Positions 48,783 through 63,400 of a stretch of 64,000 nt of DNA are shown here, in pieces. The position numbers were made by a program, and so were the translations under genes. The DNA is from Hyalella azteca (taxonomy: Eukaryota; Arthropoda; Malacostraca; Amphipoda; Hyalellidae). A model generated the notes under the pieces. It was given only the letters and a program-made list of their open reading frames with translations. It ran no database searches and was not told where the DNA came from. The DNA lies in the NCBI RefSeq assembly GCF_000764305.2, contig NW_025944642.1, positions 620,001-684,000 on the forward strand, written 5' to 3'. Position 1 is the stretch's first letter, and every line of letters begins with the position of its first letter.

Positions 48783-51700
48783 AAATCTAGGTATAAATCG
48801 ACCCAGCACCATCGCAGCCTCGCAACTATCGCACTGTATTCGTTTTGCCTGTAACGGTTTCTTATTTCATGAAGAGCTATTGCATATCCTTCCATGATGT
48901 TCGACAAACTTATAAAGACTTAGAAATTATGCACAGACAAAGCACGAACACCATCAGTCACAAACCACGGACTGAACTAATCAGCAAAGTTATGCGTAGC
49001 AAACTGTTAAAACGAACATGTCGCTCTGCCCCAGTGAAGATTTAAAAATTTATAGGAAAATATAAGTACCGCACTCATGATTACTTTGAATACTTTGCGT
49101 CGCACGGTATCAATGAAATACGACATTTTAATTAATACTGAAGTAATTCGTAAAATATCGATCAAAATTTGAAAATGATTATGACAAGTGTCGGCTTGCT
49201 GCTGTTTTAAGTTTTATAATTTCAATTAAAGAGTTGCAGAGATCACAAACCAATAAAACAATTGAAGGCTGTGTACAGATATCATTATACGAAATGTTTA
49301 TGAAAAATACATGCAAAGATAATTTATACTGATTCGACAGATAAATACATGAAAATAATTTGGCAATAAATAAATTAAAGATTTAACTGAAAGAGCTTAC
49401 TTTTAATTTATTAACATGTAATTTTTTCTTAAACGGTATTAAAATCAACGATTTTTAATTTCAGCATTCAACTTAAATTCATTAAATAATTCGTGTCATG
49501 TAGCCAATAGCGTGCACAAAAAATTTGTGGCACTACCTTGTTTTTGAAAACCTTGTTTATGTTGCATTATAACATAACTTAACGCGACTTATTTCATCTT
49601 GGGTGGACGAGTGAATGTCAAATGATATGTACGCAAATATTATACTATATATATGAATGTGTATTTATATTCATATCTATAATATAATATGAATATTATA
49701 TATTTACGCAAATAGTGTAAAAAAAGTTAGCTGAAAATTTATCTTGCAGGAGGCTTTCTTCACAGCCTGAAGAAATGCATAAAAAAATTCAAAGTCAAGA
49801 AAATATGCACAAGAAAATTTAAATACCAAGAAATAGTCACTGGCAGAATATAATCAATTCATACTGTTAGGATGAGGCTGAAATACTTTAAAAATGAATA
49901 ACGATTACAAACTCAACGCAGTTACATGTCGTGTAATTTGCTAGTCAATTATTCGTTTATAACATCGTATACTTTCTTGCTGTTGTCTGCTGATCACAAT
50001 GTACAGAAGTAATTTTGTAATATACTTGTAATACAGTTTTCATTTTCGTTAATCTTGACAATATACCGTTGCCATCTTGCAATACAGTTGTTATTATAGT
50101 CTGTATTCATAATGCTCATGCCTAGATTGTTCAAATTTAAATATTTGACACAAGACATTGCATAATATGACATTTATCCGTTAAATATTATAAGAATAAC
50201 TCATGTTTTGCCTGCAATAATTGAACTGTTATCACGAATTCAAGAATATATTCTGTATCGTACTGAGCGTATTCTGGCTCTGATGGAATAAGCTAGTCAT
50301 CTAAATCCATTTTTTTTTCATAAAAGCCAATAAAAAATTGTCTCAATTACTAATTAATTTTATCGATGGTAATTTAATGAATATTACACGTAAATTCTAA
50401 TGGCGTCTTTGATATATTAGTTACAAAATTAAAACTGTTCAATATCATTGGGATGCTCATTATCAACGAAAATAATAAGCAATTCAGCAACCAAAAAGAT
50501 CACATGACTGTTTTATAAATCTATTACAACTATTACTTGATACTCACAATTTACTTCTACTACTCGTAATTCATTTTTACTGCTCGCAATTCATTTATTC
50601 GTCAATCTTCAGTCAGTGGCGATTTGTCGAGGCATCGAAATGAGAAAAAATAAGATGCAAGATTTCAGGAAATTTTCGTATTATCAGAACAAAATTTTCG
50701 GCATGTCCTTAACCCAGGCACAGCATAAATAATTTTGCAAACAATGATAGAATTTTATTCGATAAGATACATGGGCATTGGTACTTCAATTAAAATTCAT
50801 CGTTTGTTTTAAGTCTTTTTCAACAAATTTTCAATATTTGCATTTAAAATTTTGTGATATATTATACGGGCCATAATATGTAACCAAATATTTGATCACA
50901 TTTATAAAAGAATTAAGTTTTGTCTAAAAAGCAGATTTTGTAAATAAACTAGGCTTTGAACATGAATTTCATTATGCGTTACATTACATTATAATGTTGT
51001 GTTAAATTTAATGCTGAAATTTTATTGCAACATGCCAACCAAAAGGGTCTAATTCAACACGTTTCTGCAGGTATCTAACAACAAAGAACGATAAAAAAAA
51101 TTTTAAAATTATCTGATTTTACAGTCGGTGATTTTCGCCATAGATTTAACAGAATTTTTCAATTCAGTCTTTCCATAATTATTAGAATTTGCACGGCAAT
51201 GTCTCATGATCTGTACAAAAATAATATTCACAAACCACGGTCGAAAAACGATGGTTGTGATGGCGATCTAAATTCGAAACAATTAACTGATCAATAAATA
51301 TCGGAGGTAAAAATAAAGGCATATAAAATGTTAGAGGATTAGTATTGAATTCTTAATACAATATTTGAATTTGTATACGCAACAATGAAGAATCAAATGT
51401 AGAATTTAAATTCGCGTGTAAAGTTCTCAGTCTCAAAAAAAAGAAAAAATTCAGGTGTTCAAAAATTTGTGTAAGGAAATAGCAATAAACAGTCAGGAAG
51501 CTGCACCGTTGTTCCATGGAGTCTCTATAGATATATTTATTTGCAACTTATACAACTTAGAACATTCATTTATTGGTACAATGTGAGTAACAATTTCTGT
51601 AGCAAATGTCATTCATTAAATCGTATACGTTTTACTTCTCAGTGCAAAATGTAAGAAAATGAATGAACCCATATGGTGTATAAATAATAATTTTCTAATA

Positions 51701-52088
51701 TATCAAACGGGAATTGATTATATTTTTCATGTATATCATCTCCAGTTACTTTACAGAACACTTCGTGTTTTGGCCGACCTCGCGTAAGCGTATATATAGG
51801 ATAATATACGCATACGAGATTCCTTATTTGCACAAATAATTTTCTATCCATATTGTCTTTACAAATCATAAAAATTCCATAAATATTCATGGAACCAATT
51901 CTTAACTTTTAAATAAAAAAATTAATTACATTTCTAACCGCGAACACACTGTAAACCAAAACAAAAAAAGCCTGTAATGACACTACCATCACGAGGTCGC
52001 TAATATAACACCAACACAGCTTACTTAACCACGGGACCTTTTTCAGAGCGTGAAGAAAATTGCTAAATACATACTTAATGATTAATTA
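48783..52088. other. AT-rich stretch downstream of FoxA
   Basis: No array and no recognised coding region. The end nearest FoxA (about 51.5-52.09 kb) is likely its 3' UTR. Confidence 0.5.
51536..51574 (-). terminator. Candidate polyadenylation signals for FoxA
   Basis: Two AATAAA hexamers on the minus strand (TTTATT at 51569-51574 and 51536-51541) are the nearest ones I see downstream of the FoxA stop, giving a 3' UTR of about 520-560 nt. AATAAA is common by chance in DNA this AT-rich, and more hexamers lie further downstream. Confidence 0.3.
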
Positions 52089-53615
52089 TCAAAGAGCCGT
52101 AGTGGAAGAATTGTGGTAGAGAGGAGGATAGTAATGCTGGTCAGGGATCATGTTGTGGTGTGAAGCCGTGGCTGAAGACACCGGGGGCAATGGGCTCAGC
52201 GCCCCATAGCCGTTATAGTCCTTCGAGTCTCCGTGGGGGGCGATGATGGACGTTATGCTAAAGGGGTGGACGGATGGATGGTAATCCTTCAGTTGGTTAT
52301 ATTCCTTCAAGTAGTTCCCGTAGTCTTTGGCATGACCGTTGGGATAGTCTTTTGGATAGCCGAGCAGAGAAGGATGCAGCGCTGGGCCGAGATCGTGAGG
52401 TATCTGATGATGAAGAGAATGGCCGTTGTGATCCGTATACTTGTCTTGGCCGTACTTGTCAGTCAACGGCTGGTATTTGTCACTAATTGGATACTTGTCA
52501 TGGAGCTGATATTTATCCTGGAGGTGGTTATACTTGTCAACTTGGTTATATTTATCACAAGGAACATATTTATCGGTGAGTGGTGTAGCTGCGGGAGGAA
52601 GTGAGTGGTAAGGATTTTCAGAAGGTTCTAACTTCGTAGCCGCCTCTAAAAGTTGACTCATGCTACTGGTAACATTGTCAGAATTCGAAGGTGGAGGATG
52701 CTGGTGAAGGTGGCTGGGATGTGCGCCGTTTGCTACAGAAGATGCAGGCGAAGTCATGTTCACGTCGTGTGTTTTTGTTTCTTCTTCGTTACTATCATGA
52801 TTTTTGCCTGCCCCTCCTGGCGACTGGTTGTGGGACAAAGATTGCGATGCAATTCCTGACCCTGAAACCGATTTTTTCTCTTTTTTCTCTGCCTTGAATC
52901 TCTTTTGCCGACGCAGATAGCAGCCGTTCTCAAACATATTACCAGAGTCTGGATGCAAAGACCAGAAAGATCCTTTTCCGGGCTTATCAGGAGTTCTAGG
53001 GATCTTGATGAAACAGTCGTTGAAAGACAACGAATGGCGTATGGAATTTTGCCACCGTTGCTGATTTTGCCGGTAATATGGAAACAAATCCATGATGAAC
53101 TGGTAAATTTCTGCAAGTGTGACCATTTTACTTGGTGCATTTTGTATCGACATTGTAATGAGAGAAATGTATGAGTAAGGGGGTTTTGCATGAGTGTAGG
53201 AACGACGGTAGGTTTTATCTTGTCTTGCTCTTTGCAGAGCATTCGTGACAGGGCTATCGGACTCGGGCAGTTCTCTGCCGTATGGCATCATTTGGTTCAT
53301 AGCTCCCATTCCTCCCATCCCAGCAGACATGCATCCACTCATGCTATTCATTTGTGGCATGGATGGATTCATGGGAGAAAATGTGCCCATTCCACCCATA
53401 CCAGGACTCATACACTGACCACCCATTCCCATACCCCCTATACCACCCATACTCGAAGAAAAATCCATGTTAGGAGGCAAGCGTTGCTGGTATCCATTCA
53501 TCATCATAGGATTCATGGCGTTCATGTTATAGTGTGGCTGTGTCATGGGTGACACAGGGGGTGGAACACTCGTCATGGGAGTCATTGAATCACTGTACAA
53601 TTTTTGAGAAATCAT
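52089..53615 (-). CDS. FoxA: Fork head / FoxA transcription factor, complete single exon
   Basis: Nuclear winged-helix transcription factor of the FoxA (HNF3/fork head) class, 508 residues in one uninterrupted reading frame; arthropod FoxA genes are often intronless. The start at 53615 gives [10 protein letters not shown], matching the QKLY opening typical of arthropod FoxA. Residues 1-140 are Met, Gly and Pro rich. The forkhead domain spans about residues 144-238 (plus-strand 52902-53186), beginning [12 protein letters not shown], containing the recognition-helix stretch [15 protein letters not shown] and wing residues [21 protein letters not shown], which is diagnostic of FoxA rather than other Fox classes. 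A basic tail [14 protein letters not shown] probably acts as the nuclear localisation signal. C-terminal FoxA transactivation motifs remain visible: HPFSITSII at 450-458 and YYPPLY near 495-500. Unusual is a run of eight DKY units at 348-393 and several KDY units after it. The frame is open throughout and ends in TGA at 52089-52091. I see no damage; the class call is very secure. Confidence 0.97.
   Translation of the reverse strand: MISQKLYSDSMTPMTSVPPPVSPMTQPHYNMNAMNPMMMNGYQQRLPPNMDFSSSMGGIGGMGMGGQCMSPGMGGMGTFSPMNPSMPQMNSMSGCMSAGMGGMGAMNQMMPYGRELPESDSPVTNALQRARQDKTYRRSYTHAKPPYSYISLITMSIQNAPSKMVTLAEIYQFIMDLFPYYRQNQQRWQNSIRHSLSFNDCFIKIPRTPDKPGKGSFWSLHPDSGNMFENGCYLRRQKRFKAEKKEKKSVSGSGIASQSLSHNQSPGGAGKNHDSNEEETKTHDVNMTSPASSVANGAHPSHLHQHPPPSNSDNVTSSMSQLLEAATKLEPSENPYHSLPPAATPLTDKYVPCDKYNQVDKYNHLQDKYQLHDKYPISDKYQPLTDKYGQDKYTDHNGHSLHHQIPHDLGPALHPSLLGYPKDYPNGHAKDYGNYLKEYNQLKDYHPSVHPFSITSIIAPHGDSKDYNGYGALSPLPPVSSATASHHNMIPDQHYYPPLYHNSSTTAL
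52437..52574 (-). repeat. In-frame DKY-repeat segment inside FoxA
   Basis: Residues 348-393 of FoxA contain eight DKY tripeptides spaced by two to four residues (for example [24 protein letters not shown]). At DNA level the spacing is roughly 15-21 bp with diverged spacers, so the expansion is old compared with the arrays elsewhere in the window. I know of no comparable block in fly or vertebrate FoxA; this is from memory. Confidence 0.85.
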
Positions 53616-54480
53616 CGTGACGGTTTTTAAATGTTCAAAAAAACAAACACTAGAAAAAGTAATATAGAAACTTCACATATTCTAGACCGATATGCACTTC
53701 ACTTCTTTCACTGAGGTTGGGGGTAGCACTGACACAGAAATTTTTGGATGGCCTCTAGCTCGGTGCTAGGAGCGACGCGGAGATTTCAGAGTCACTAGGA
53801 AAGGACACCAGGTCTCGGCCACTGGAACTCAACAGGTCATCTGAGGTCGCATGGCTAACACTTCCACACACAGTTCACTAGGAGAGAGTACGCTAAATTG
53901 AATGACCAAACACTTATCCTAATCATATGTGTGCGTACAGAGTTTGAGTTGGTCTTGTTTAATTCTGTGATCAGCAAAAGTACTTGTAGCACTCACAGAC
54001 TGTAATAAGCGCTGGGTTGGACCTAACCCTGAGTAAATATACTCGTGTTTGAGCAGATATCTGGAGGCCCTCCTCCAAACTCGAGCTGAATACACTTGCC
54101 CAGGCTATTGGTCTAGAGTCTAGCATGGAACTGCCAGAGGAATAAGACTTGGGTCTTTGTCCCACGACCTCGCCAATACCTGCCTTCTGGGAGGAGCGAG
54201 AGCGGCCGCATGCATGTCGCTCCAGACAAAACATCTGGAGCTCGAGGTTGTCGCCAGGGTGAGTTGCCATGACTGGAATGGGCTGGAAGGTGGGGCTTGT
54301 CTCTCAGCCGCGGGGCGGCGCAGTTCTGATCGACCGCGCCTGCCGCCATCCCCCTCCTGCAGCGGGCGATCATTGGGGCCGTTCGGCTCGCATTGCTGGA
54401 GCTCGCTTGCCTATTACGCTACGCTATCCTGTTGTTGTTATTTTTATCCCTTTAATTGCAAGAGAACGTAAATTTCCCTC
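53616..54480 (-). promoter_or_regulatory. FoxA upstream region (5' UTR and probable promoter), extent unresolved
   Basis: Sequence immediately upstream of the FoxA start codon. The first 500 bp are of mixed composition; a GC-richer block follows at about 54160-54420, including a GCGGCCGC site at 54203, unlike the AT-rich surroundings. That composition is consistent with a promoter or 5' UTR exon of a developmental gene. I could not identify a convincing TATA box or initiator, so no transcription start is called. ORFs on either strand here are unrecognised. Confidence 0.4.
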
Positions 54481-57400
54481 AACTCACCATCTTTTCTCCG
54501 AAAAGAAATTCGTTTTGATTGACTAAAAATACCCCAGGATTGCAAAAACTTTTTCACCTGATAGTGATCTAAGGAAGTTATCGAGACATTATAGATCAAA
54601 TATTAAGTAGTGATTCACAAGTAGATGATTTATTGTAGAAATAGTCGACATTTCCCGTCGTAAATGAGATACTTTAATTTTTTTTTGGCTTTTAAAAGTT
54701 GCGTAGATTTTCTTATTATGGTTTTTCTTTTGAATTTTGGTTACAAAATTTATAGTCATTTAAAAACGACCCGTGGGCGCAAATTCGAAGTGGGACGATA
54801 TGAAGCAGCTGCGAAAGATATCCATTCACTGATAAACTTATCAGTGTAGCTGATTGCCAACTTTCGATCCCGCTTCCGATAATCGAAGAATTAAGATAAT
54901 AAATTGACTCTGAGTTCTTTGTTATATATTAGATGCGAACATCACATTTCCCCTTTCAAAGAATAAAAGTTTTGCGAGGACAGTTAAAAAGCAGGCTAAT
55001 ATAGAAAAACAAAATAGCGTAGCACTGATACATAAATAGAATTAGGACCTTTGATTGAAATTATTATTTGGTGATGAAAGAAGTATCGGCAAACAGCAAG
55101 CTCATGCATGTATACGCATACTGTAATAAGACTATATTCAAAAGTAAAGATCATTTATATCATAATTTTAGTCAGACTTCGGCCAGCGCTATAACTAAGA
55201 ACTTTTCACAATGAGAATTTTAATTTTTCAAATACCATGTACGATGAATCAAAGAGACTGAATGACTCAATTCTATCCTGAATTCTGGTGAGGATTATTC
55301 CATGTATTTTATAGGCCATAAATTTCATATCTAAATCCTTTAAAAGACCTAAGCTTGGTTGAGAAATTTTATACAATGCAAGCAACTCCGCCATGGCCAC
55401 GGAATTTCGAACGTTAACTGTACTGCACATGCATTTTGTCGTGAATAGATAGCACGAGAAAAGATTTTCATGCTATAATGCATCTTTTCTGGAAAAAAAA
55501 TTGGCAGCTCAAATTTTCGTTTCATAATATTCCAAAACGAACTTATTTCAGCGACTGAAATTATCGAGTGCACAATTTTGAACACTCAATTAGGAGCATT
55601 AATTGCATTCGTTATTATTATTTTCATTATTATTTTAATTATTATAATAATAGTAATAATTATTATGATAAATTATTATTATTAGTATAATATTATTATT
55701 GTTGTATTATATTCATCATAATTATTATTATTATTACCATGGTTTGAGTGCAATGATAAAATCTCATATTCCAACTTGATGACATGAACATAAATCCAAC
55801 AAAATGTTGGACAACTCATTGTAAATATAAATTTTCGACCTAATTTATTGGATTCACAAACATTCTTCATTGAGCGGTCGCACGGGTGCTGATAAAAGTT
55901 CAAAACTTTTTCTGCACATAAGTAATTAAAAATTAAATTTTAATGAGTCTTCCTTGGGCAGAATACGAATTTATTAATTTTAGTCCTAAGCTTTAATTCT
56001 CGTGAAATGCTATGCGCGGAAACCTATTCCACAGTTAAGCAATTTAACAATGGTATATGTTAAATGGATATACTGAAAAATAACTTTGTTTAAATCGTTC
56101 AAACATATTGAAATTATTTACTACAATAAAGTTACAGATCGTGAATTGACCTAAAGTTCCTATCTTAAATGAAAATTTTGTGTAATTTTAGGATTTAATT
56201 ATTAAAGATTCACTTTTAATCAACCAACTTTTCCAGGGTCACTTACACATCGCCATAGATGGAATGCTTCGTGAAACAGTCTACGGTATGCGTGCGCATA
56301 TTTTTACAATGGTTATTATTAACCCATTAAGAGAATTTTGCTCGACATTTGAGAATAGTTGCAATCATAACATCTATGTTACTTACAATTTCTTAATTTA
56401 AAAATATAATTAACTCCAAACTTATCAAATTTAAGAGTAAGACCAATCATTAATTAATCTTTACAACTTAAAAAATATTGATGGACAGCCCTTAACTTAT
56501 CAGAGTTGAATTATCATCCAAATGATCAACAGAAATTTAACTATCAACAAGAATTCGAAATTTAATTAAAAAATGAATCACAAGTTATTATTTATTCATA
56601 CTGAATATGAGACCTTTACGTATGTTTAGTCCATTACATGTATTTCTATATGTTAAAAGTGTGGTCTAATATATTTTTTTAATTATGAATTGTTTTTATT
56701 TTTCTGAACTATTGATTTTTCTCCTTGTTTAGTCCTCACGTGAACAGAAAATACAGAGAACATGGATAACTTTCATCGTGAAAGATCAGACACGAAAAGG
56801 ATGTTGTCTAAATATACGTAGAAGCTGCAGAAATAGTCATGTATTGCACTTCAAAATAGACTACTAGAAACTTTTCCGGTCGCAAAAAAAACACTGGATT
56901 TCAGAAATATATAATTGCGTGTGGCTAGCTGGCGTGGACGCTGACCTTGACTGATACAGGAAAAATACATTTTTTTACAACGCATTTCAACTTTATATTC
57001 GAAATTTGAGAACCAATTGTATTGTTACGAACATGAAAACAATAGGAACCAAAAAAATTACTGGTCGAAATCAGTCGGATTAGGCTTCCTGATTCCTGTT
57101 GATTACAGTAACCGCAGAACACATGCTTCTCAGTTCGTCCATCTTTTTAATAAAAACAAGTTTCACTTATTCTCGAAATAATCTTTTCTCTTATCCATTT
57201 ATTTTTGCTTGCTACTAAACCTCTGTACGTGTGACCTGACTACAAAGTTATTTTGAGTTAGTTGTTTTATTATAGCTTCGTAGAACAATGATAATAATAA
57301 CAGACGCACGAAAAGTAATTAATTTAGACTACGTGCACACTACAGCATCGAGGAAGATAAATGCAAGTGAGCGTTATAAAAAGCGTGTAGCGTTTTGATA

Positions 57401-60400
57401 CATGCTGTTTATAATACGCAACTGTTCTGAGAATAATCAACGTCTTATACAAATGCTAACATTATTTAAACGCCTGCAATAACGCAAGTAGCTAAATTAT
57501 TTGCTGAATTAATTCTACTTCTACCCTTAAACTACTGAGCTGCTGTGAACCGATAACGATAATGGAAAAACTTATCATCTATAAGCCACAGCCAAATTTA
57601 ATTTTGAATGTTTTTTTCATCTTGATCTTTGATTAGCGTGCTCTGATTGACGAACAAAAACTAATCCCTCTTATCTCAGCAAGAGCCTCTTCACGCATAC
57701 GAAAAACATGTACAGCTAGAGCATGCAATTTTAAATGTGTTAAGTCAATTTTCTATATTAAATATGATTGTGGGTAAGACAACGACTGCTAACTAAAACT
57801 TGAAAAGCAATACAAAGTTCTCCGAAGTATAGTCCTTGAGCCAACAACTATGAGCGACTGAACCTTCGATTATTGGAGATTAGATATGACGCCGGCACCT
57901 GAAAATGTAAGTGAGATCATGACCACAGGACAGACGTTTGAATGCTCCTACATGACTTCTTTACTAAAAAGTCACTTTCATAGCGTAAAGTTTGAAACCA
58001 TAGCTCAAGCCATAGTGACCATGCATAATAGGCACAGATACATGCCGGTCCATATGAGCTCGACCTCTTATTGAAGCTGTTATACATTTCTGGCGATATC
58101 TTAGGGAAGTTTGTTCCGGAAACACCTGACGTAGAAGTCTAACCAGATGCTGACATTATACTCTGTCCTAAGCGAACTTCTGGAAAAATGCGACATATGG
58201 CCTTCCGACAATTGCTTTGACTAACTCAGTGTGACCGACACGTTAAAATTCAGAGCACCAAAATTAGCACAATTTTTGACGGTTTTCCAAGCTGAAAATT
58301 TCTGGTCGAAATCGTCGAAATATCCGATTTCGAAAAGTGAGTTTCAAATTTCCATGTGTAAAGCTCAGCGATGTCACGAATCGGCGATAGTCCACTTTTC
58401 GCCTTAGCTTCTTCTACGCCACTACTATATTTCTAGTCATGCACATGACTTTCCCCACCTCACATACCCAAAATATTTTATGTGTCATGCTGCTGACTAG
58501 GTGGCTCATTGCATCCCCATGCAAGACTCACTTCATGCAAGACTTCTTTGCCGTGACTCACACCCATTCAACAATCACTTCAAGGAGGTTATGGGGAAAG
58601 CCAGGGTCAGGCTTTCCGTCATATCGATGACGGCGCCGTGACGTCTGTTTGGTACGTCCTCATATGGTAGGATTGAATCGTATTCATATCTCGATGTCTC
58701 AAAATTTTGTTATCTATGTTAAAATATATATATGATTTTAGATCCAAAAATGAACCGGTCAATGCGCACAGCTGGTGTTAAACTCTCAAATAAATAATAA
58801 ACAACTGTTCAAGTCTAATTTCGAACAATTCCAATAAATGATATCCCGAGTTATTTGTGAAGCATAATCTACATCAACCTGAGGTAATCATGAGCCCATT
58901 TAAAAATGTCAAGACAAAAATCACGAACTTCTTTTAACCCTGAAAATCATTGGATTTGATTTTAATAATTAAAAATTAATTTCAGCACAAGTCAGGAAAT
59001 GATTTTTTTTTACTTCGATGGAAATGAGTGGCAACGGGAAGAATGCTTTTCCAACTGAATCCTTGCGTGACGCGCTTAAAATTGCCACAAATTTCTATAA
59101 TTAAGCTACCTCAGTTGTTATTAAAATTATAAAATGTGAAGACATTGTATCACCTCACAATTTTATTGTGAGGTGCCATTGTCACAACCTCTAGGGTCAT
59201 TATTACAATAATTGCAATTAATTACAAAAGATAAAGTGATAATTTAAGGCTGATTTCAGAAATCAGCAAGAGTCGTAACCTTAAAGTAAAGTACATTTTT
59301 TAAATAATCTCTAAGCCTCGGTCCTAACTCTGCAGCAGGGGAGGCATAAATGATGGAGTAATTCTAGATTTTACTTATAATCCTAGAGAAGTCAAGTGGC
59401 AAGGCCGGCTGCGCTCAAGGCTCAAGTTTCGCCGAGTCACATCTCGAGAGGTACGGTCCGCCGCACCACATCTCGGATCTGTAAATCCAATCCTGATTCT
59501 CTACATTCTACACGAGATATCCAAGCCAAGTTAAACTCTATGTAATTAACTGGAATTACTTTCATACTTTTCATCATCTAATTCATTGTGCTTGTTGTAG
59601 CAATTCTGGTGTTCTCAGGTTTGTTTAATGCGTTTCCGCATTAAACGTCTTTTCATTCTCGTTCCTTTGTTGAGCAGCAAATGTGATTTTATTAGATTCT
59701 GGCGTATTGATTGCGTTCAAAGTTGAATTGTTCACGTTCCACAACATTATTTGCATTGACAATGAGTTCAATCATGGAGCAGCAACAGGTGATATTAGCA
59801 GTTTGGCAAGCAACGCCGTCAATTGCGATAAATTTCGCAGCGAAAATTTTTTATAATTACCGAATTTAATGCTAAATAGAACTAAATATTTAGGAGCAGC
59901 CAAATTTAGGAAATTTATGACGTCGGTAATGATGTTTTTGGTATTTATACTGAATATTACGCTAACGTGTGGCTTTTGTTCCGCGTTTCTTAAAGAATTC
60001 CTTCGAGAAATAAGTCTGTGAAAATTCCGGTCATTCAGTAGAAGTACCGTGAAGGCGTGAATGTCTCTACGATGTTTTACGGTAGTGATTTTGGACGTGT
60101 TTTCCACCTGCAAAACGTTGATCTTGTGACCAAGTAAGTTTTGTATATATATATATATACCCTCTATGTCAGATCGTTGACTCTATTATTTGCTCTGATA
60201 CTACAGTTGAATATTAGGCGAGTTGCAAAATTTTTCAGAAGACCCAACATTGAGAAGAAAAAAGAAAAGAATCCCAAACTGAATTGGCCGTTGCGTGAAT
60301 ATTTCTCCACGTATAATATATCCGATTTTCTCTAATGGATATTGCCTTGTTTGTAAAAAAAAAAACCTTCCGACATTATTAAAATTTAGCATTGATTATG

Positions 60401-63400
60401 ATTGATATCGACTTTCAGTACAAAACATTACTGAATTGGGCTTCTCCCGAATGAAATAAACTCGTGCCTCTGAGTGTGTATCGCGTGGCGCTAATAATTT
60501 TATAAATTATGATATTTACGAAGTGTATTCTGTGATATGTTGAATAGATCTCCCGTCGATAGTCAAAACATTCACTGGTTCTGTAGTATAGCAATATTTC
60601 TTTATGCTTGAAGACTCTCCTAGCTACGAAAAAGTAGCACGATTCAGAAGTTAGGTACCTAGATAGCTACCTACATTCTTCTGCCTTCGTTCGTCATCCA
60701 GTGTTCGTTATTATGGTTCCAATACCGTCTTTACGGTGCTGCAGTGTTATTTTCACCCATGAAGCATTACAGGTTGCACGTTGCAAGTCCATTAATTTTT
60801 TGGGCAGTTTGGAAAACGGCGCGTTTTAACCTATGCTTTAACACGGTAACACCACATAACTATGTTTATGCGAGATTGCGAGCCTTTTCTAAAAATAAAC
60901 ACAGAAAAGTGCGTCAATAAAAACTCTCGATAATTTCATTCATATTTGTCTTAACTGTGTTATCTTTCGTATATTGAGCAAATTCATTTTGTTTTAATAT
61001 TTTTGATCGGCTTCTAAACTGTTATATTTACTTGAACGACGATATTATGCAGGATGAGCTCATATCTAACGTAGTTTCCCTATGATTATTTTTTTTTGTT
61101 GATCCGTAGAAATTCTTTAAAGGGCATACAATGATAGTTTTGAACCGTAAAATTATTTGTTTCATTCATTGAAATGACATACTATGTTTGTTTATTCTGA
61201 ACGATTTACTTGTAACCTCCACGTAAATGAAACAAATTCATCTTATTTAAACTTATTTCAGTATTCAAATTTTGATCATTTCCACTCGCTCTAAATTATT
61301 CCGTTGTTTATCGAATAATTTTAGTACTATGGACTACTCCTTTGCATGCAGCATGCTATGCTCTCTCGATCGACGGTAATTGGCTTGTGTGCATTATTTC
61401 CGATGGTATTCCAAATGTCTAAAAGTATGGCTAGCAGCAGGAGTCATTAGGCCTATTTTAGTGGGCTTTAGCCCACCTAAAATATTCTTATCACCTCCTG
61501 AATTTCATGTTCAGTTTTTAAAATTATTTTTATTCTGGTTTTCTTATGAAAAAAGCCAATAAATTCAACATATTGTTGGCCTGAATATAGGTTTAAATAA
61601 ATAATCATTCAACCAGCCCCTATGATCTTTAGTACTACAAATGAAGAGGCCCCTATCTGCAAGCCATGACGACATAATTGCCGTTGGTTAGCATTAATTT
61701 CAAAATTTTGGTTTTCGTCTGGGTAATGTTTCGCGGTATTGCAATTTATACCTGCGGTCTACGTTGCCATTTTCAATTTCTTTCCGTTACTTTAAATGAC
61801 GTAAAACATGTATGAAAGTTATTAACTCTTAATACGTCAAATTCTATTAATTTTTTAGATTTTATTTGCACAGTCTAATTAATGCGTAGAAACAATGATA
61901 TTTGTAGATATTGCTTGAGCTTCTTCGTTCAGCGCATGAAATCTAACTTTCATTATGGAGTATTATGAGGGACTGTTAGGATCCAGCAGAATGGTTGCAA
62001 TCAGTTGTTCCTATCTCTTACAGATCTATTGTCATTGGGAGACTTTTGACAGTTGCGTTGTAGCAATTGTACCTACCACCGCACTACCAAGTAGTCAAAT
62101 CAACTAATAGTTAATTCATAGTATTCTTCCATATACTACCACTGTATAATGAAATTGTTTGAATTTTATATTAAATATTGCGCTATTTATTATCACAGTC
62201 AGTACGTATATATAATATTCGACCTTGAGCATAGTCGTCAAGGATCCGCAGATGTCCCATGTTGAAACACGTTGTGTTGTATGATTAGCTTGCGTTAAGT
62301 AGTAATCATTTCTGTGTACTTATAACTAAGTTAAAATAGTTCATGACCGCGAAAGTGTTCTTTTATTATTAATGATGCACGCACGACATATGTTGGACCC
62401 TTCTGTAATAAATGGGTCAAGTCTTGAACACCTGCGCACGCAATGTCATCTTTTACATTTGGGAACATTTAGCGAGTACTGCTTATTAATTTCATTGACT
62501 AAAGATACTGATAAAAATTTTCCATACTAGTGAATCGATTCAACAACAGAAAATTCTATCAGAGCTGTTAGATTTATTTATGATAATGAAGGAATACGAT
62601 AAAGTTTTCCATGCAGTTTTTAATATAGCATAAACTTAGGTGACATTCAACACCAGCCTCTGTTGTCGCGTAACAATAAATTCGAAGTCCGCGTGTAAGT
62701 TAAAAGTACGACACTTAAATGCGGTACGTATAGTTTTAAAGTGATTATAGCTTATAACATTCGCATATATGTAACAGATCTAAAGTGAGGCAATAAGATC
62801 GCAGAACTGCTTCCCAAAAATTCTATTAACATTGAATCAATTTTACCGTTATATGTTTGACGTATTTCTCCCCTCATAAATCTTATAGGGTATACTTTCT
62901 TCATAATTTCGTTTTCTACATTAAATAGACGGGTTCTTCACAAACGACATTCTGTTATTAGCGATAGTTTTGCTGGGGATAAAACTTATTCGTGCGATTT
63001 TTTTGTGGAATGCTTCACAATTTCGAAAAAAGCACAGAGGTCAACAGTCGCACTTTCAGACTCAGGATGCCTCTAAAGTTTAAGGATCAATTTTTTGAGC
63101 AAAAAATTGTCTCGAGTGTTTCATTTTTTTCTGAACCAGCTAACAACTGTCAACAAATTAGATTTATTTGCACTAATAATATACTAAAATACTAATATAA
63201 TTATACCAGTTAGCGGTTGGGTTCTTTGGGCCGATCAGTGGGTAAATGTATAAATGCAGTAGGTGCATGTAAAGGTATATAAGATTACATATAGTGTTCC
63301 CACAAGTTTGAGCATTAGTATGCTCTCTAATTAAATGATGCTATTTTAGAATTAAGAGAAACTTGTTCCTCATTTTCTACGCCACATAGAGAACATCATC

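Noticed and set aside
52760..53242. 160-codon minus-strand ORF overlapping the forkhead domain in another frame
   Set aside because: Same DNA as the FoxA forkhead region in a shifted frame; no family features.
52233..53552. ORFs of 68-160 codons on both strands inside FoxA
   Set aside because: Shadows of the FoxA reading frame, which alone carries conserved domains.
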